This document shows positions 1 to 9,000 of a stretch of DNA of 64,000 nucleotides, piece after piece. Below the pieces are notes generated by a model. It was given only the letters and a program-made list of their open reading frames with translations, was not told where the DNA came from and ran no database searches. Numbering within the stretch: position 1 is the first letter of the stretch; each line of letters opens with the position of its first letter. The DNA is from DASQUK01 sp963756425 (GTDB lineage: Bacteria > Actinomycetota > Acidimicrobiia > Acidimicrobiales > VFJN01). The translations under genes and the position numbers were made by a program. The stretch is from assembly GCA_963756425.1 (NCBI GenBank), contig CAVWNW010000018.1, positions 156,846 through 220,845 of the forward strand, given 5' to 3'.

Positions 1-1004
1 ATGGCCAGCCCCAGCCCTGCGCCGCCGCTCGTGCTCGGCGTGCGAGCGGCGTCGCCCCGGTAGGCGAGGTCGAACACCCGGTCGAGGTCGTAGGCGGGGA
101 TGCCACCACAGCCGTCGAGGACGGACACCTCCACATGGTGGTCGCCGCCACGCACCGCAACCTCCACGGCGCCGCCCGGCGGCGTATGCCGGATCGCGTT
201 GTCGAGCAGGTTGCGCACCACCCGCGCCAGCTCGGGCGCCGACCCCGCCACGTCGGGTGGGCGGCCATCGAGCCGGCCGTCGACCCGGACGCCCTTTGCC
301 TCCGCCATCACCGCCGCCGACGCCACTACGTCCGACACCAGCTCACCCAGCGCCACCCGCTCCACGCTCACCGCCAACGTCCCCGCCTCGATCCGGGACA
401 GCTCGAAGAGGTCGTCGACGAGCCTGGCGAGGCGGTCGGCCTCGGTCATGAGCTGGAGGTGGTAGCGCCGCACCTCCATCGGCTCGTCGACAATGCCGTC
501 GTCGAGCGCTTCGACCATCGCCCGGATGCCGGCGATCGGCGTGCGCAGGTCGTGGCTGACCCACGCCACCAGCTCACGTCGGCTGGACTCCAGCGCCCGC
601 TCCCGGTCGGCCGCCTCCAGGAGCCGGCGGCGCGCCCGCTCCAGCTCGGTCGCCAAGGCCAACGCACCCAGGACCCCGGCGGTGCCGGCACCCGCGACGA
701 CGACCACCAGGGCCGAGAGGTCGTGGCTCGACACGAACATCGCCTGGGCGGCGGCCAACGACCCGAACGCCACTGCGACCACCGGGATGAGCGCGACCAC
801 CAGCGGGCTACGGGACCGCTGCAGCGCCAGCCGTCCCCCGGCATAGGTGATGATCGACACGCCGAAGCTGATGGCAACGAGCTGGGAGGCGTCGGCGGCG
901 GGCAATCCCAGTGACGCCGCGGCCCCGATCGCCACCAACAAGCCCACCGCAACCACCAGCGGCGCGATGGCCGGGGCCCGGACGACACTCGTGGTCGCGC
1001 TCAT
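1..1004 (-). CDS. Sensor histidine kinase, 3' end outside window
   Basis: Membrane sensor kinase of the two-component system encoded with the response regulator just upstream. The ATG at 1004 overlaps the regulator's stop codon (ATGA), so the pair is translationally coupled. The first 120 residues hold several hydrophobic segments with no obvious extracellular domain. A HisKA motif (SHDLRTP) puts the phosphorylated His at about residue 151. An N-box (NLLDNAIRHTP), a G1 box (DGCGG) and a G2 box (GGAGLGLA) follow, and the window edge cuts the protein there after 334 codons. Only the last part of the ATPase domain is missing. The signal sensed is unknown. Confidence 0.9.
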   Translation of the reverse strand, partial: MSATTSVVRAPAIAPLVVAVGLLVAIGAAASLGLPAADASQLVAISFGVSIITYAGGRLALQRSRSPLVVALIPVVAVAFGSLAAAQAMFVSSHDLSALVVVVAGAGTAGVLGALALATELERARRRLLEAADRERALESSRRELVAWVSHDLRTPIAGIRAMVEALDDGIVDEPMEVRRYHLQLMTEADRLARLVDDLFELSRIEAGTLAVSVERVALGELVSDVVASAAVMAEAKGVRVDGRLDGRPPDVAGSAPELARVVRNLLDNAIRHTPPGGAVEVAVRGGDHHVEVSVLDGCGGIPAYDLDRVFDLAYRGDAARTPSTSGGAGLGLA

Positions 1005-1711
1005 GCCGCCACGCCCTCCCAGCGGTAGCCCACGCCCCACACCGTGACGATGCGCACCGGGTTTGCCGGATCCGGCTCGATCTTCTCCCGGAGGCGGCGA
1101 ACGTGGACGGTGACCGTGGACGCGTCGCCGTAGCGATAACCCCAGACGCCCTCGAGCAGCTCCTCGCGCCGGAACGCGCGGCGCGGGTGGCGCACCAGGA
1201 ATGCCAGCAATTCGAACTCTCGCGCCGTCAGCGACACCACACCCCCACGCATCCGTGCCTGGCGGGCGGCGATGTCCACCTCGAGGTCGCCGTCGACAAG
1301 TACTCGCGGCGCGTTCGACGCGGGCGACGCCAGCGGTCCCCGCGCCCGGCGCAGCACGGCCCGCACCCGCGCCACCAACTCCTTGGTCGAGAAGGGCTTG
1401 GACACATAGTCGTCCGCGCCCAGGTCGAGACCTACGATGCGGTCGGTTTCCTGGCTACGGGCCGTGAGGATGACGATGGGAACCGGCGCCAGCGCCCGTA
1501 GGCGACGGCACACCTCCAGCCCGTCGATGCCCGGCAGCATGAGATCGAGGACCACGAGGTCCGGTGGCGCCGCCAGCGCCCGCTCGAGGGCGTCCCTTCC
1601 GTCGGCAACCGTCTCGACCGTGTAACCGTCGCGCTCGAGGTAGCGCGCCACGACCTCCGACACGGTGGTGTCGTCGTCGACCACCAGGATCCGGGGCGCC
1701 GCCTCGATCAC
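1001..1711 (-). CDS. OmpR/PhoB-family response regulator
   Basis: 236-residue DNA-binding response regulator. The receiver domain has the acidic pocket D12-D14, phospho-acceptor D56 (LDLMLPG) and conserved K105 (SKPF). A winged-helix transcriptional domain follows from about residue 135 (TAREFELLAFLVRHP, then the recognition region TVTVHVRRLREKIE and the wing GVGYRW). It is first in a two-gene operon with the overlapping histidine kinase. It lies divergent from the 1814-4681 operon with about 100 bp between them, so it could control that operon, but this is only inferred from position. Confidence 0.95.
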   Translation of the reverse strand: MIEAAPRILVVDDDTTVSEVVARYLERDGYTVETVADGRDALERALAAPPDLVVLDLMLPGIDGLEVCRRLRALAPVPIVILTARSQETDRIVGLDLGADDYVSKPFSTKELVARVRAVLRRARGPLASPASNAPRVLVDGDLEVDIAARQARMRGGVVSLTAREFELLAFLVRHPRRAFRREELLEGVWGYRYGDASTVTVHVRRLREKIEPDPANPVRIVTVWGVGYRWEGVAA

Positions 1712-1813
1712 GACGCCGAGGCTAGGGCCGCGGTGGGTGGGAAGGCCTTACGAGCTGCGGAACATCGGGCTGGTCCGTTCCAGCGAGTGCGACACGGGTC
1801 ATAGACCGGTGCC

Positions 1814-2470
1814 GTGCACCTCGTCGTGATCGCCAAGGAACCGATCCCTGGGCGCGTGAAAACCCGCCTGTGCCCACCGTGCTCACCCGTCGAAGCGGCG
1901 CGGGTGGCAGAGGCGGCGCTGGCCGACACCCTCGACGCCGCGCTCGCGTCGGGCGCTGACCGCGTCGTGCTCGCCCTCGACGGGCGGCCCGGGCCGTGGT
2001 GCCCGCTGGGGGTCGTGGTGATCGGTCAGGGTCGTGGCACTCTCGACAGGCGGCTGGCGCACGCATGGTCCCAGGGGGCGGGCCGCGGCCCGGCGCTGCA
2101 GGTCGGCATGGACACCCCCCAGGTCTCAGCCGTCGACCTGAACCGTGCGATGGCGGCGCTGGACGACAACCACGTCGACGCGGTGCTGGGTCCCGCAACC
2201 GACGGCGGTTGGTGGGCTCTGGGCATGCGACGACCCCGGCCCGAGGCAGTCCTGGGCGTCCCGACGAGCCTGCCGGACACCGGCGCCCGGCAGGCGGTGC
2301 GGCTGGCGGCACTCGGCATGCGCACGCGGCTGCTCGAGGTGCAAACCGACGTCGACACGTGGCCCGACGCCGTCGCCGTCGCGCTCGAGGCACCGGAAAC
2401 GCGGACCGCCGCCGTTGTCCGATGGCGGGAGGCGCGGCTCAACGCCGTCGCATCGGCGGTCGGGCCATGA
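1814..2470 (+). CDS. DUF2064 (glycosyltransferase-like) protein
   Basis: 218-residue protein starting at GTG (VHLVVIAKEPIPGRVKTRL). The N-terminal nucleotide-sugar-transferase-like pattern is typical of the DUF2064 family, as is the internal GPATDGGWWALGM segment. The real substrate of this family is not established. The stop overlaps the start of the next methyltransferase by 4 bp (ATGA), making it the first gene of a four-gene operon with methyltransferase, molybdopterin oxidoreductase and membrane protein. That order suggests a shared membrane or small-molecule modification job, which remains an inference. Confidence 0.8.
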   Translation: MHLVVIAKEPIPGRVKTRLCPPCSPVEAARVAEAALADTLDAALASGADRVVLALDGRPGPWCPLGVVVIGQGRGTLDRRLAHAWSQGAGRGPALQVGMDTPQVSAVDLNRAMAALDDNHVDAVLGPATDGGWWALGMRRPRPEAVLGVPTSLPDTGARQAVRLAALGMRTRLLEVQTDVDTWPDAVAVALEAPETRTAAVVRWREARLNAVASAVGP

Positions 2471-3048
2471 CGTCGCTCGTCTGGTCCGGCGGCGATGCGA
2501 TCGAGCTGCCCGTGGGGCGTTGGCGCGGACCGCCGGACGATGTCGAGCTCGCCCTCCTCGACACCCTGGCGGATCCCGTGCTCGACGTCGGGTGCGGGCC
2601 CGGACGCATCGTCGCCGCGCTCGGTGCCGCCGGGCGCCCGGCGCTCGGCGTCGATCCCAGCCCGGCCGCCGTCGCCGAGGCGGTGCGGCGACGCGCACCG
2701 GTCCTGGCCCGCTCGGTGTTCGGTCCGCTACCGGGAGAAGGGCGTTGGGCCACCGTGCTGCTGCTCGACGGCAGCATCGGCATCGGCGGCGATCCCGAGG
2801 CGCTGCTGAACCGAGCGCGTCGTCTGGTCCGGCCCGGCGGGGAGGTCGTGGCGGAGGTCGAGCCACCTGGCGTGTCGACTGGCCCGACCACCGCCCGGCT
2901 CGCGTCGGCTCGGGGGCAGAGCGCATGGTTCGCCTGGGCGAGGGTCGGGGCCGACGCGTTCGAAGCGCTGGCGGTCGCCGCCGGGCTGAGGCCCGTCGTT
3001 CTCGACGCCGCCGGGGAACGCTGGTTCGGCCGGGCGGTGCGCCCGTGA
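2467..3048 (+). CDS. Class I SAM-dependent methyltransferase
   Basis: 193 residues. Motif I is LDVGCGPGRIVAALG near residues 38-53, followed by an acidic end of strand 2 (GVDPSP) and a post-I/motif II region with LLLDGSIGIGGDP. The C-terminal half is short, so the substrate-binding cap is small and the substrate cannot be guessed. The start overlaps the DUF2064 stop (ATGA) and its stop overlaps the next start (TGATG). It is therefore co-translated with the DUF2064 protein and the molybdopterin enzyme. Confidence 0.85.
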   Translation: MTSLVWSGGDAIELPVGRWRGPPDDVELALLDTLADPVLDVGCGPGRIVAALGAAGRPALGVDPSPAAVAEAVRRRAPVLARSVFGPLPGEGRWATVLLLDGSIGIGGDPEALLNRARRLVRPGGEVVAEVEPPGVSTGPTTARLASARGQSAWFAWARVGADAFEALAVAAGLRPVVLDAAGERWFGRAVRP

Positions 3049-4181
3049 TGCTCCGACGGCTGCCGGGCTCCAGCCACCCGAGCGAGCTGCACGAGGTGCG
3101 CAGCGCGGCATGGTTGGGACTCGGGCTCGGGGTCACATTCGGCACGTGCTTCCTGACCGGCGTTTGGTCACACCTGGCGCAGAACCCCCCGGCGTGGTTC
3201 ACGTACCCTTCCCGCCCCGCCGGGCTGTACCGCGTTACGCAGGGGCTGCACGTGGCGAGCGGGACGGCCGCGATCCCGTTGCTGTTGGCCAAGCTCTGGG
3301 TTGTCCATCCCCACTTCTTCCAGTGGCCGCCGGCCCGGTCGGTGCTGCATGCCGTCGAACGACTGGCGCTGGTGCCACTGGTCGGCGGAGGCTTGTTCCA
3401 GTTGCTCTCGGGCACGCTCAACGTCGCCGAGTGGTACCCGTGGACGTTCTTCTTCCCTCGGGCCCACTTCTGGGTGGCGTGGATCACGATCGGTGCGCTG
3501 GTCGTGCACGTCGGCGCCAAGGCTCCCGCCACGCGTGACGCCGTGCGCCGGCGAGCCCGACCGGCAGACGCGGTACGGGCACCGGCGGGCGACCGGCGGG
3601 CGTTCCTCGGCGGGGTCGTCGCTACCTCGGTGGGCCTGGTGGTGGCCACGGCCGGTGGCACGGTCGCGGCGCTGAGCCCGGTGTCGGTCCTGGCCCAGCG
3701 GCGCCCGGGCGTGGGGCCGCAGGGGTTCCCGGTCAACAAGTCGGCGGCCGCAGCCCGGGTGACGGACGTGGCCCGCGACCCTGCGTACCGGCTGGTGGTC
3801 GAGGGTGCGGTCGACCGGCGCCTGGAGCTCAGCCTGGACGACCTCCATGCCCTACCGCAGCGGGAGGCGCATCTGCGGATCGCGTGCGTGGAAGGGTGGA
3901 GCGCCTCGGCCCGCTGGCGGGGCGTGCCGGTACGCGACCTGTTGGCGCGGGCAGGAGCGGCGGCGGATGCCGAGGCCACGGTCGAGTCGTTGCAACCGAC
4001 CGGCCGCTACCGGGCGGCGTACATCAACGGGGACCAGGCGGCGGACCGGGACACCCTGTTGGCCGTCGAGCTCGACGGCCAACCGCTGCACATCGACCAC
4101 GGATTCCCCGTGCGCCTGATCGGGCCCAACCGCCCGGGCGTTCTCCAGACCAAGTGGGTGTCGAGGCTGGTGGTCCACTAG
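3048..4181 (+). CDS. Membrane-anchored molybdopterin-dependent oxidoreductase (sulfite-oxidase fold)
   Basis: 377 residues in two parts. Residues 1-160 form about four membrane helices with several His residues (H68, H87, H89, H101, H140, H154), resembling a cytochrome b561-type electron-transfer module. Residues 181-205 (GDRRAFLGGV followed by a hydrophobic stretch) look like an internal twin-arginine/anchor segment. The rest is the sulfite-oxidase/YedY-type molybdopterin domain, with the likely molybdenum ligand C280 in LRIACVEGW. The expected role is extracytoplasmic oxidoreduction with electrons exchanged through the N-terminal membrane module. ATG at 3048 overlaps the previous stop; a GTG one codon upstream is possible. 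Confidence 0.88.
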   Translation: MLRRLPGSSHPSELHEVRSAAWLGLGLGVTFGTCFLTGVWSHLAQNPPAWFTYPSRPAGLYRVTQGLHVASGTAAIPLLLAKLWVVHPHFFQWPPARSVLHAVERLALVPLVGGGLFQLLSGTLNVAEWYPWTFFFPRAHFWVAWITIGALVVHVGAKAPATRDAVRRRARPADAVRAPAGDRRAFLGGVVATSVGLVVATAGGTVAALSPVSVLAQRRPGVGPQGFPVNKSAAAARVTDVARDPAYRLVVEGAVDRRLELSLDDLHALPQREAHLRIACVEGWSASARWRGVPVRDLLARAGAAADAEATVESLQPTGRYRAAYINGDQAADRDTLLAVELDGQPLHIDHGFPVRLIGPNRPGVLQTKWVSRLVVH

Positions 4182-4681
4182 TGGACGAACCCCGGGCGCT
4201 CCCCGAGACGACCTCGCGCCGTGGCCTTCTGGTCGGGCTGGCTCTGGGCCTGCCGGTCATCGGTTACGGGCTCCGTGGCGCCATCGTCGACGCCGACGAC
4301 ACCCACCCGCGCGAGCTCGCCCGCTGGGTGATCGGCGCCGCCCTGGTCAACGACCTCATCCTCTTGCCCGTGGTTGGGGCGATCGCGCTGTTGGCACGAC
4401 GCTTCACGCCTCGCCGCGCCTGGCCGCCGGTGCGGGCCGGACTGGCTGCCACCGGGATCCTGGTCCTGGTCGGCTGGCCGTTCGTCCGGGGCTACGGCGA
4501 CGATCCGACGAACCCCTCGCTGCTACCGCGCAACTACGGCGCCGGACTCGCCGCCGCCACCGGCGTCGTCTGGGTGGCGGTCGCACTTTGGGTCGCCTGG
4601 TGCTACCTCGGTGATCGAATCAGTTGGCGGTCATCGGGTAGCCAGCCGCCTTCCAGGCGCTCATCCCGCCAAGGACATTGA
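4181..4681 (+). CDS. Small integral membrane protein
   Basis: 166 residues from a GTG that overlaps the previous TAG stop by one base. There are four predicted membrane helices: about 13-33 (after an RR pair), 47-68, 85-103 and 122-146. No family is recognised. Tight coupling to the molybdopterin oxidoreductase suggests a membrane partner, for example a quinone or electron-transfer subunit, though no cofactor ligands stand out. The last 62 bp overlap the convergent MBL-rhodanese gene on the other strand, so the extreme C-terminus (rich in Ser/Arg) may be poorly constrained. Confidence 0.7.
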   Translation: MDEPRALPETTSRRGLLVGLALGLPVIGYGLRGAIVDADDTHPRELARWVIGAALVNDLILLPVVGAIALLARRFTPRRAWPPVRAGLAATGILVLVGWPFVRGYGDDPTNPSLLPRNYGAGLAAATGVVWVAVALWVAWCYLGDRISWRSSGSQPPSRRSSRQGH

Positions 4682-6020
4682 CGAGGTCGAGATCGGTGCG
4701 AGCGTCGAGGAGGCTGGCCGCTGCCGAGGACCGGTAGCCCGATCCGCACACCACCGCCAGGGGCCGGTCGGTGCGGGGCACGTCGTCGAGGCGCTGCGGC
4801 AGTTCGCCGCCCGTGATGAACGTGGCGCCCTCGATGTGGCCGTCGGCCCATTCGCCCGGCTGGCGGACGTCGAGCAGGTCGAGCATGCCGGCGGCGAGGC
4901 GGCGACGGAGCTCGTGGACGGTGATCTGGGGGAGCCGCTCGAGATCCAGGGCCGCCGTGCGCCACGCCAGCATCCCCCCGGCGAGCCACCCGACGGGCAG
5001 TTCGTAGCCGATGCGCAGCAGGTCCCAGGTGACCGGCCACAGGTCGGCCGGTGAGCCGAGGACCAGCACGACGGCGGCGTCCCCGTCGACGACCGTCCCG
5101 GCCCAGGTGGGGAAGGAAGCGCCCTGCCCGACGCTCAGTGCGCCCGGGATGTGCCCGCCGCCGTACGCCTCGGGTGCGCGGGTGTCGAGCAGGACGGCGC
5201 CATCGCGCGCCGCCCGCAGTACGGCGTCGGGCTCGAGTGCCGGGGGCTCTCCCAGGACGCCGAGGGGCGCGACGCCCGCGAGGTTCTGGCGTCGCATCCG
5301 CCTCCAGTAGGGCGGCACCGCCGGCAGGTTGTCGAGGCGCAGGCACTGCTCGACGAACTCGTCCTTGGACGAGACCCTGGCCAGGATCTCGTTGGTGCGC
5401 CGCTCGTAGCCGACGGTCGTGGACAGGCGGCTGCCGATGTTGCCGCCGCACAGCGATCCCGCCACGTGGGTGGGGAACACCTCGACGTGGTCGGGCAGCT
5501 CGAGGATCTTCGTCTGGATCGTGCGGCAGAACTCCCGGGCCGCCACCTCGGCCTGGTCGCGCCCGCCGAGCAGGTCGGGGCGGGCCAGGTCCCCGACCAG
5601 CAACGCTCCACCCGACAGCAGCATGGCGGGCACGTCCGCCGACGCCGACCGGTCGTACACGACCACGCTGATGTGCTCCGGCGTGTGCCCGGGGGTGTGC
5701 AGCACCTCGAAGCCGACCTCCCCGAGCTCGAACTGCTCGCCGTCGCGCAGCGGCCGATGCTCGAAGCCCACCTCCGCGACCGCAGATGCCAGCAGCTCCA
5801 CGTCCGCGCGCTCGGCCACCTCGGTCAGGCCCGACAGGTAGTCGTTGTGGCCGTGCGAGTCGAGCGCGTGCCGGATCCGCAGGCCCTGCACTCGGGCGAC
5901 GTCGAAGTAGCCCGAGACGTCCCGCTGCGGGTCGAACAGCAGTGCCTCACCCGTTTCCTCCGACCCGACGAGGTAGGAGGCGTGGCCCAGGCCCTGCAGG
6001 TAGAACTGCTCGAAGAACAC
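4620..6020 (-). CDS. MBL-fold hydrolase with two rhodanese domains
   Basis: 466 residues, using GTG at 6020 because homologous proteins begin at the FFEQFYLQGLGHASYL segment. The metallo-beta-lactamase domain has SHGHND (the family's usual variant of HxHxDH) and the downstream His in HTPGHTPEHIS. Two rhodanese domains follow: the first lacks a catalytic Cys, the second has VVCGSGYRS with the active-site Cys. Proteins with this layout are persulfide dioxygenase/sulfurtransferase-type enzymes of sulfane sulfur metabolism. It starts 9 bp behind the amylase stop on the same strand, so the two may share a transcript despite unrelated functions. Confidence 0.9.
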   Translation of the reverse strand: MFFEQFYLQGLGHASYLVGSEETGEALLFDPQRDVSGYFDVARVQGLRIRHALDSHGHNDYLSGLTEVAERADVELLASAVAEVGFEHRPLRDGEQFELGEVGFEVLHTPGHTPEHISVVVYDRSASADVPAMLLSGGALLVGDLARPDLLGGRDQAEVAAREFCRTIQTKILELPDHVEVFPTHVAGSLCGGNIGSRLSTTVGYERRTNEILARVSSKDEFVEQCLRLDNLPAVPPYWRRMRRQNLAGVAPLGVLGEPPALEPDAVLRAARDGAVLLDTRAPEAYGGGHIPGALSVGQGASFPTWAGTVVDGDAAVVLVLGSPADLWPVTWDLLRIGYELPVGWLAGGMLAWRTAALDLERLPQITVHELRRRLAAGMLDLLDVRQPGEWADGHIEGATFITGGELPQRLDDVPRTDRPLAVVCGSGYRSSAAASLLDARTDLDLVNVLGGMSAWKAAGYPMTAN

Positions 6021-6028
6021 GTCGGTGG

Positions 6029-9000
6029 TCAGGGGCCGGCGGCCATCGTCGCCGGCGGCGCCGCGTAGGGCCTCTCGGGGTCGGCGCCCTGGAGCTGCCA
6101 GACCTCGTGGCCGTAGGTGTCGAACACGAGGAACTGGTCGGGACCGGGGTCCTTGGTGTCGCCGCGGTGGAGGATGTACGCGAGCTGGTCGGCCCCGTCG
6201 CTGAGGTCGATCCGGAACTCGATGCCGAACACGTCCTGACCGACCGGCCGCACCGGGTCGGTCCATGGAGGCTCGGTCGCGGCACCCGTCCACACGTGAA
6301 GGCCCCAGAAGTCGTTGAAGTCGGTGCTGGTGGGATCGCCGTAGTCGCCGGCCGGGCGCCGATAGTGGATGGTCGCGAAGTCCTCGGCTGCCCCGCGGGA
6401 CCGGTGGACCACCTGCTCGCCAGGCTGGAACCAGGCCGTCGGGGTCTCGGTGGGCGTGAGGGTCTGGGCGTCGATGTCGACGGTCCCCCCGTTGCGGACC
6501 GTCACCGTCAACGGCGACGACAGGTCGGGAGGCGTCAGCGTGAACACGGCGCCGTAGTCGTCCGTCGCGTCCGGCGGGGAGTTGGTCCTGATGGGGCCCT
6601 CCGGGCTGGACGCGTCGATCGTCACGGCCGAGCAGTCGGTGCAGGCGTACCGGACGGTGGCGTGGCCCTGGGCCGCGGCCTGCGACGTGTAGATCGTCGC
6701 GTCGCCCTGGCGCAGCCAGATCTCCGGCGTCGTGCCGGGGTCGAAGCTGCGGTCGGGGCTGTTGTCGGGATCCTTGGTGTCGCCGCGGTGGACGATGAAG
6801 TTCACGGGCAGTGTGTCGTTCGCCAGCTTCACGAACGCGAACCGGCCGTACTCGTCCTCGCCCAGGAACGGCTTGGGGCTGGTCCAGTCGGTGGCCTCCT
6901 CGGGAGCGATGGCGTCGCCCCAAAGGTGCAGGCCCCAGAAGTCGTTGGCGTTGCCGGTCGTGTGGTCGCCGTAGTCGCCCGCCGGCCGGGCGTAGTGGAT
7001 GACGGCGTAGGGGTTCCTCGGCGCCGCGGCCTCCGGGAACTCGACACCGACGTTGACCACCTCGTCGGCGGCCAAGTGACCCGAGAGGTCGTTCACGATG
7101 GCCCGGAACGACAGCCTGGTGTCCTCGTGGCCACGCAGGTGGCTGGCGTCGTAGAACACGCGGTACGGCGGGTTGTCGTCGGTTCCGATCGGCACGTAGT
7201 CGCCGGAGCCCTCCCGCACGGCGAACGTCACCTCTGCATACGCGTCCTGGTCGAGCTCGGCGGAGACCTCCACCCGGTCGGTGACCCGGTGGCCGTCCCA
7301 GGTGTTGGTGCCCAGCTCGGCGGTGTCTCCGTGCTCGAGGCTGGTGATGGCGATGCCGGGTGCGGCGTCGCTCGCCGGCACCGGCTTCTTGGCCTGATAG
7401 ACGACGACCCCCAGCGCCGGCACGGTGAGGCCGAGCGCGCCGTCGGCTCCGGTCGTGACGGTGTCCGGCACGTTCGCACTGGGCGCCAGCTTGCGCGACA
7501 CGAGCTTGTACTTGGTGCCTGAGGACGAGTACGTCGGCACATCGGCGCTGGCCGCGGTCTCGCTGTTGTTGAGGGCGACCACGTACTCGATGCGCTGGTC
7601 ACGGTCGATCCGCGAGAAGGCGTAGACGCCGGGCACGTCGGCGCTGACGCGGTGGATCTGGGCGCCCGAACGCAGCGCGGGGTGCTGGCGAGACAGCTTG
7701 CCGAGCTCCTTGATCGTCTCGTAGAGCGGGTGGTCGCGGCCGAAGTTGTCGTCCGCCGACGTCTCGTCGGTGCCGATCAGGTCGTTGTCGGCGTACGAGG
7801 GCACGAAGTTGGCGAACATGTCCTCGCGGGCGTCCTTGTCGCCGCCATCGCCCACGAAGCCCTGTTCGTCGCCGTAGTAGACGACCGGCTGGCCGCGCGC
7901 GAAGAACATGAGGGCGTGCGCCAGCCGGGAGCGGGCCAGCAGCTCGGCGTCGGCGGCGCCGGCCTGGTCGACGCGCTGCAGGAAGTAGCCGATGCGCCCC
8001 ATGTCGTGGTTCCCGAGGAACGTGGGCATCGCATAGGCATTGCTGTCGGCGTCGGTGTAGTAGTCGTCCAGGGCGAAGAAGTCGCGCAGGGCGTCGGTTG
8101 ACGCGCTCTGAGAGGCGAAGCCGCGCGCCGCCAGCTGGAAGCCGAAGTCGATCGTCGACTGGAGCCGGCCCCGGGTGGAGAACTCGCTCATGAACGGCGG
8201 GCCGAACTGCTGGTCGAACACCTCGCCGAAGGCGAAGAAGTCGTCGATGCCCCGCGCCTCCGCCGCCGCCAGGATGTCCGGGCCGAACTTCTGCCAGAAC
8301 TCCATGTTCACGTGCTTGGTGGTGTCGATGCGGAACCCGTCGACGCCGAACTCGTCGATCCAGAACGAGTAGATGTCGACCATCCCCTCGACCACTTCGC
8401 GGCGCTCGGTCCACAGGTCGTCGAGCCCGAAGAAGTCGCCGTAGAGCGAGTTCTCGCCGGTGAAGCTCGTGTTCCCCCGGTTGTGGTACAGCAGCGGGTC
8501 GTTGAGCCATGCCGGGTTCTTCACGTTCGCCTCGCCGGGCGGCACGGTCGCCGCGTACGGGAACGAGCTCGCGTTCACGTCGGGGAACGAGTAGTCGGGC
8601 TGTCCCGAGTAGGCGAAGTCGGAGTCGTTGAACGGTTGCCCGGCGGTGTCGCGATACGGGAAGTCGCGCTTGTTGCGGTAGCCGGCGTTGCCCTCGAGCT
8701 GGATGACGTCGGCGGTGTGGTTCGTGACGATGTCCATGACCACCTTCATGTCGCGGTCATGGGCTTCGTCGACCAGGCGCGCGAACTCTGCATTCGTCCC
8801 GAGATGGGGGTCGACGTGCAGGAAGTCCTCGATCCAGTAGCCGTGGTAGCCGGCGGAATGCCCATACAGGTCGGTCGTATCCGACTGGGTCGGCTTGTTG
8901 GTGAAGATCGGCCCCACCCAGATGGCGGTGACCCCGAGGCCCTGGAGGTACGGCAGCTTGCGGCGCAGGCCCTCGAGATCGCCACCGTGGTAGTAGCCCT

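Noticed and set aside
5786..7522. 578-residue plus-strand frame opposite the amylase
   Set aside because: Antisense shadow of the CBM41-type modules, no own motifs.
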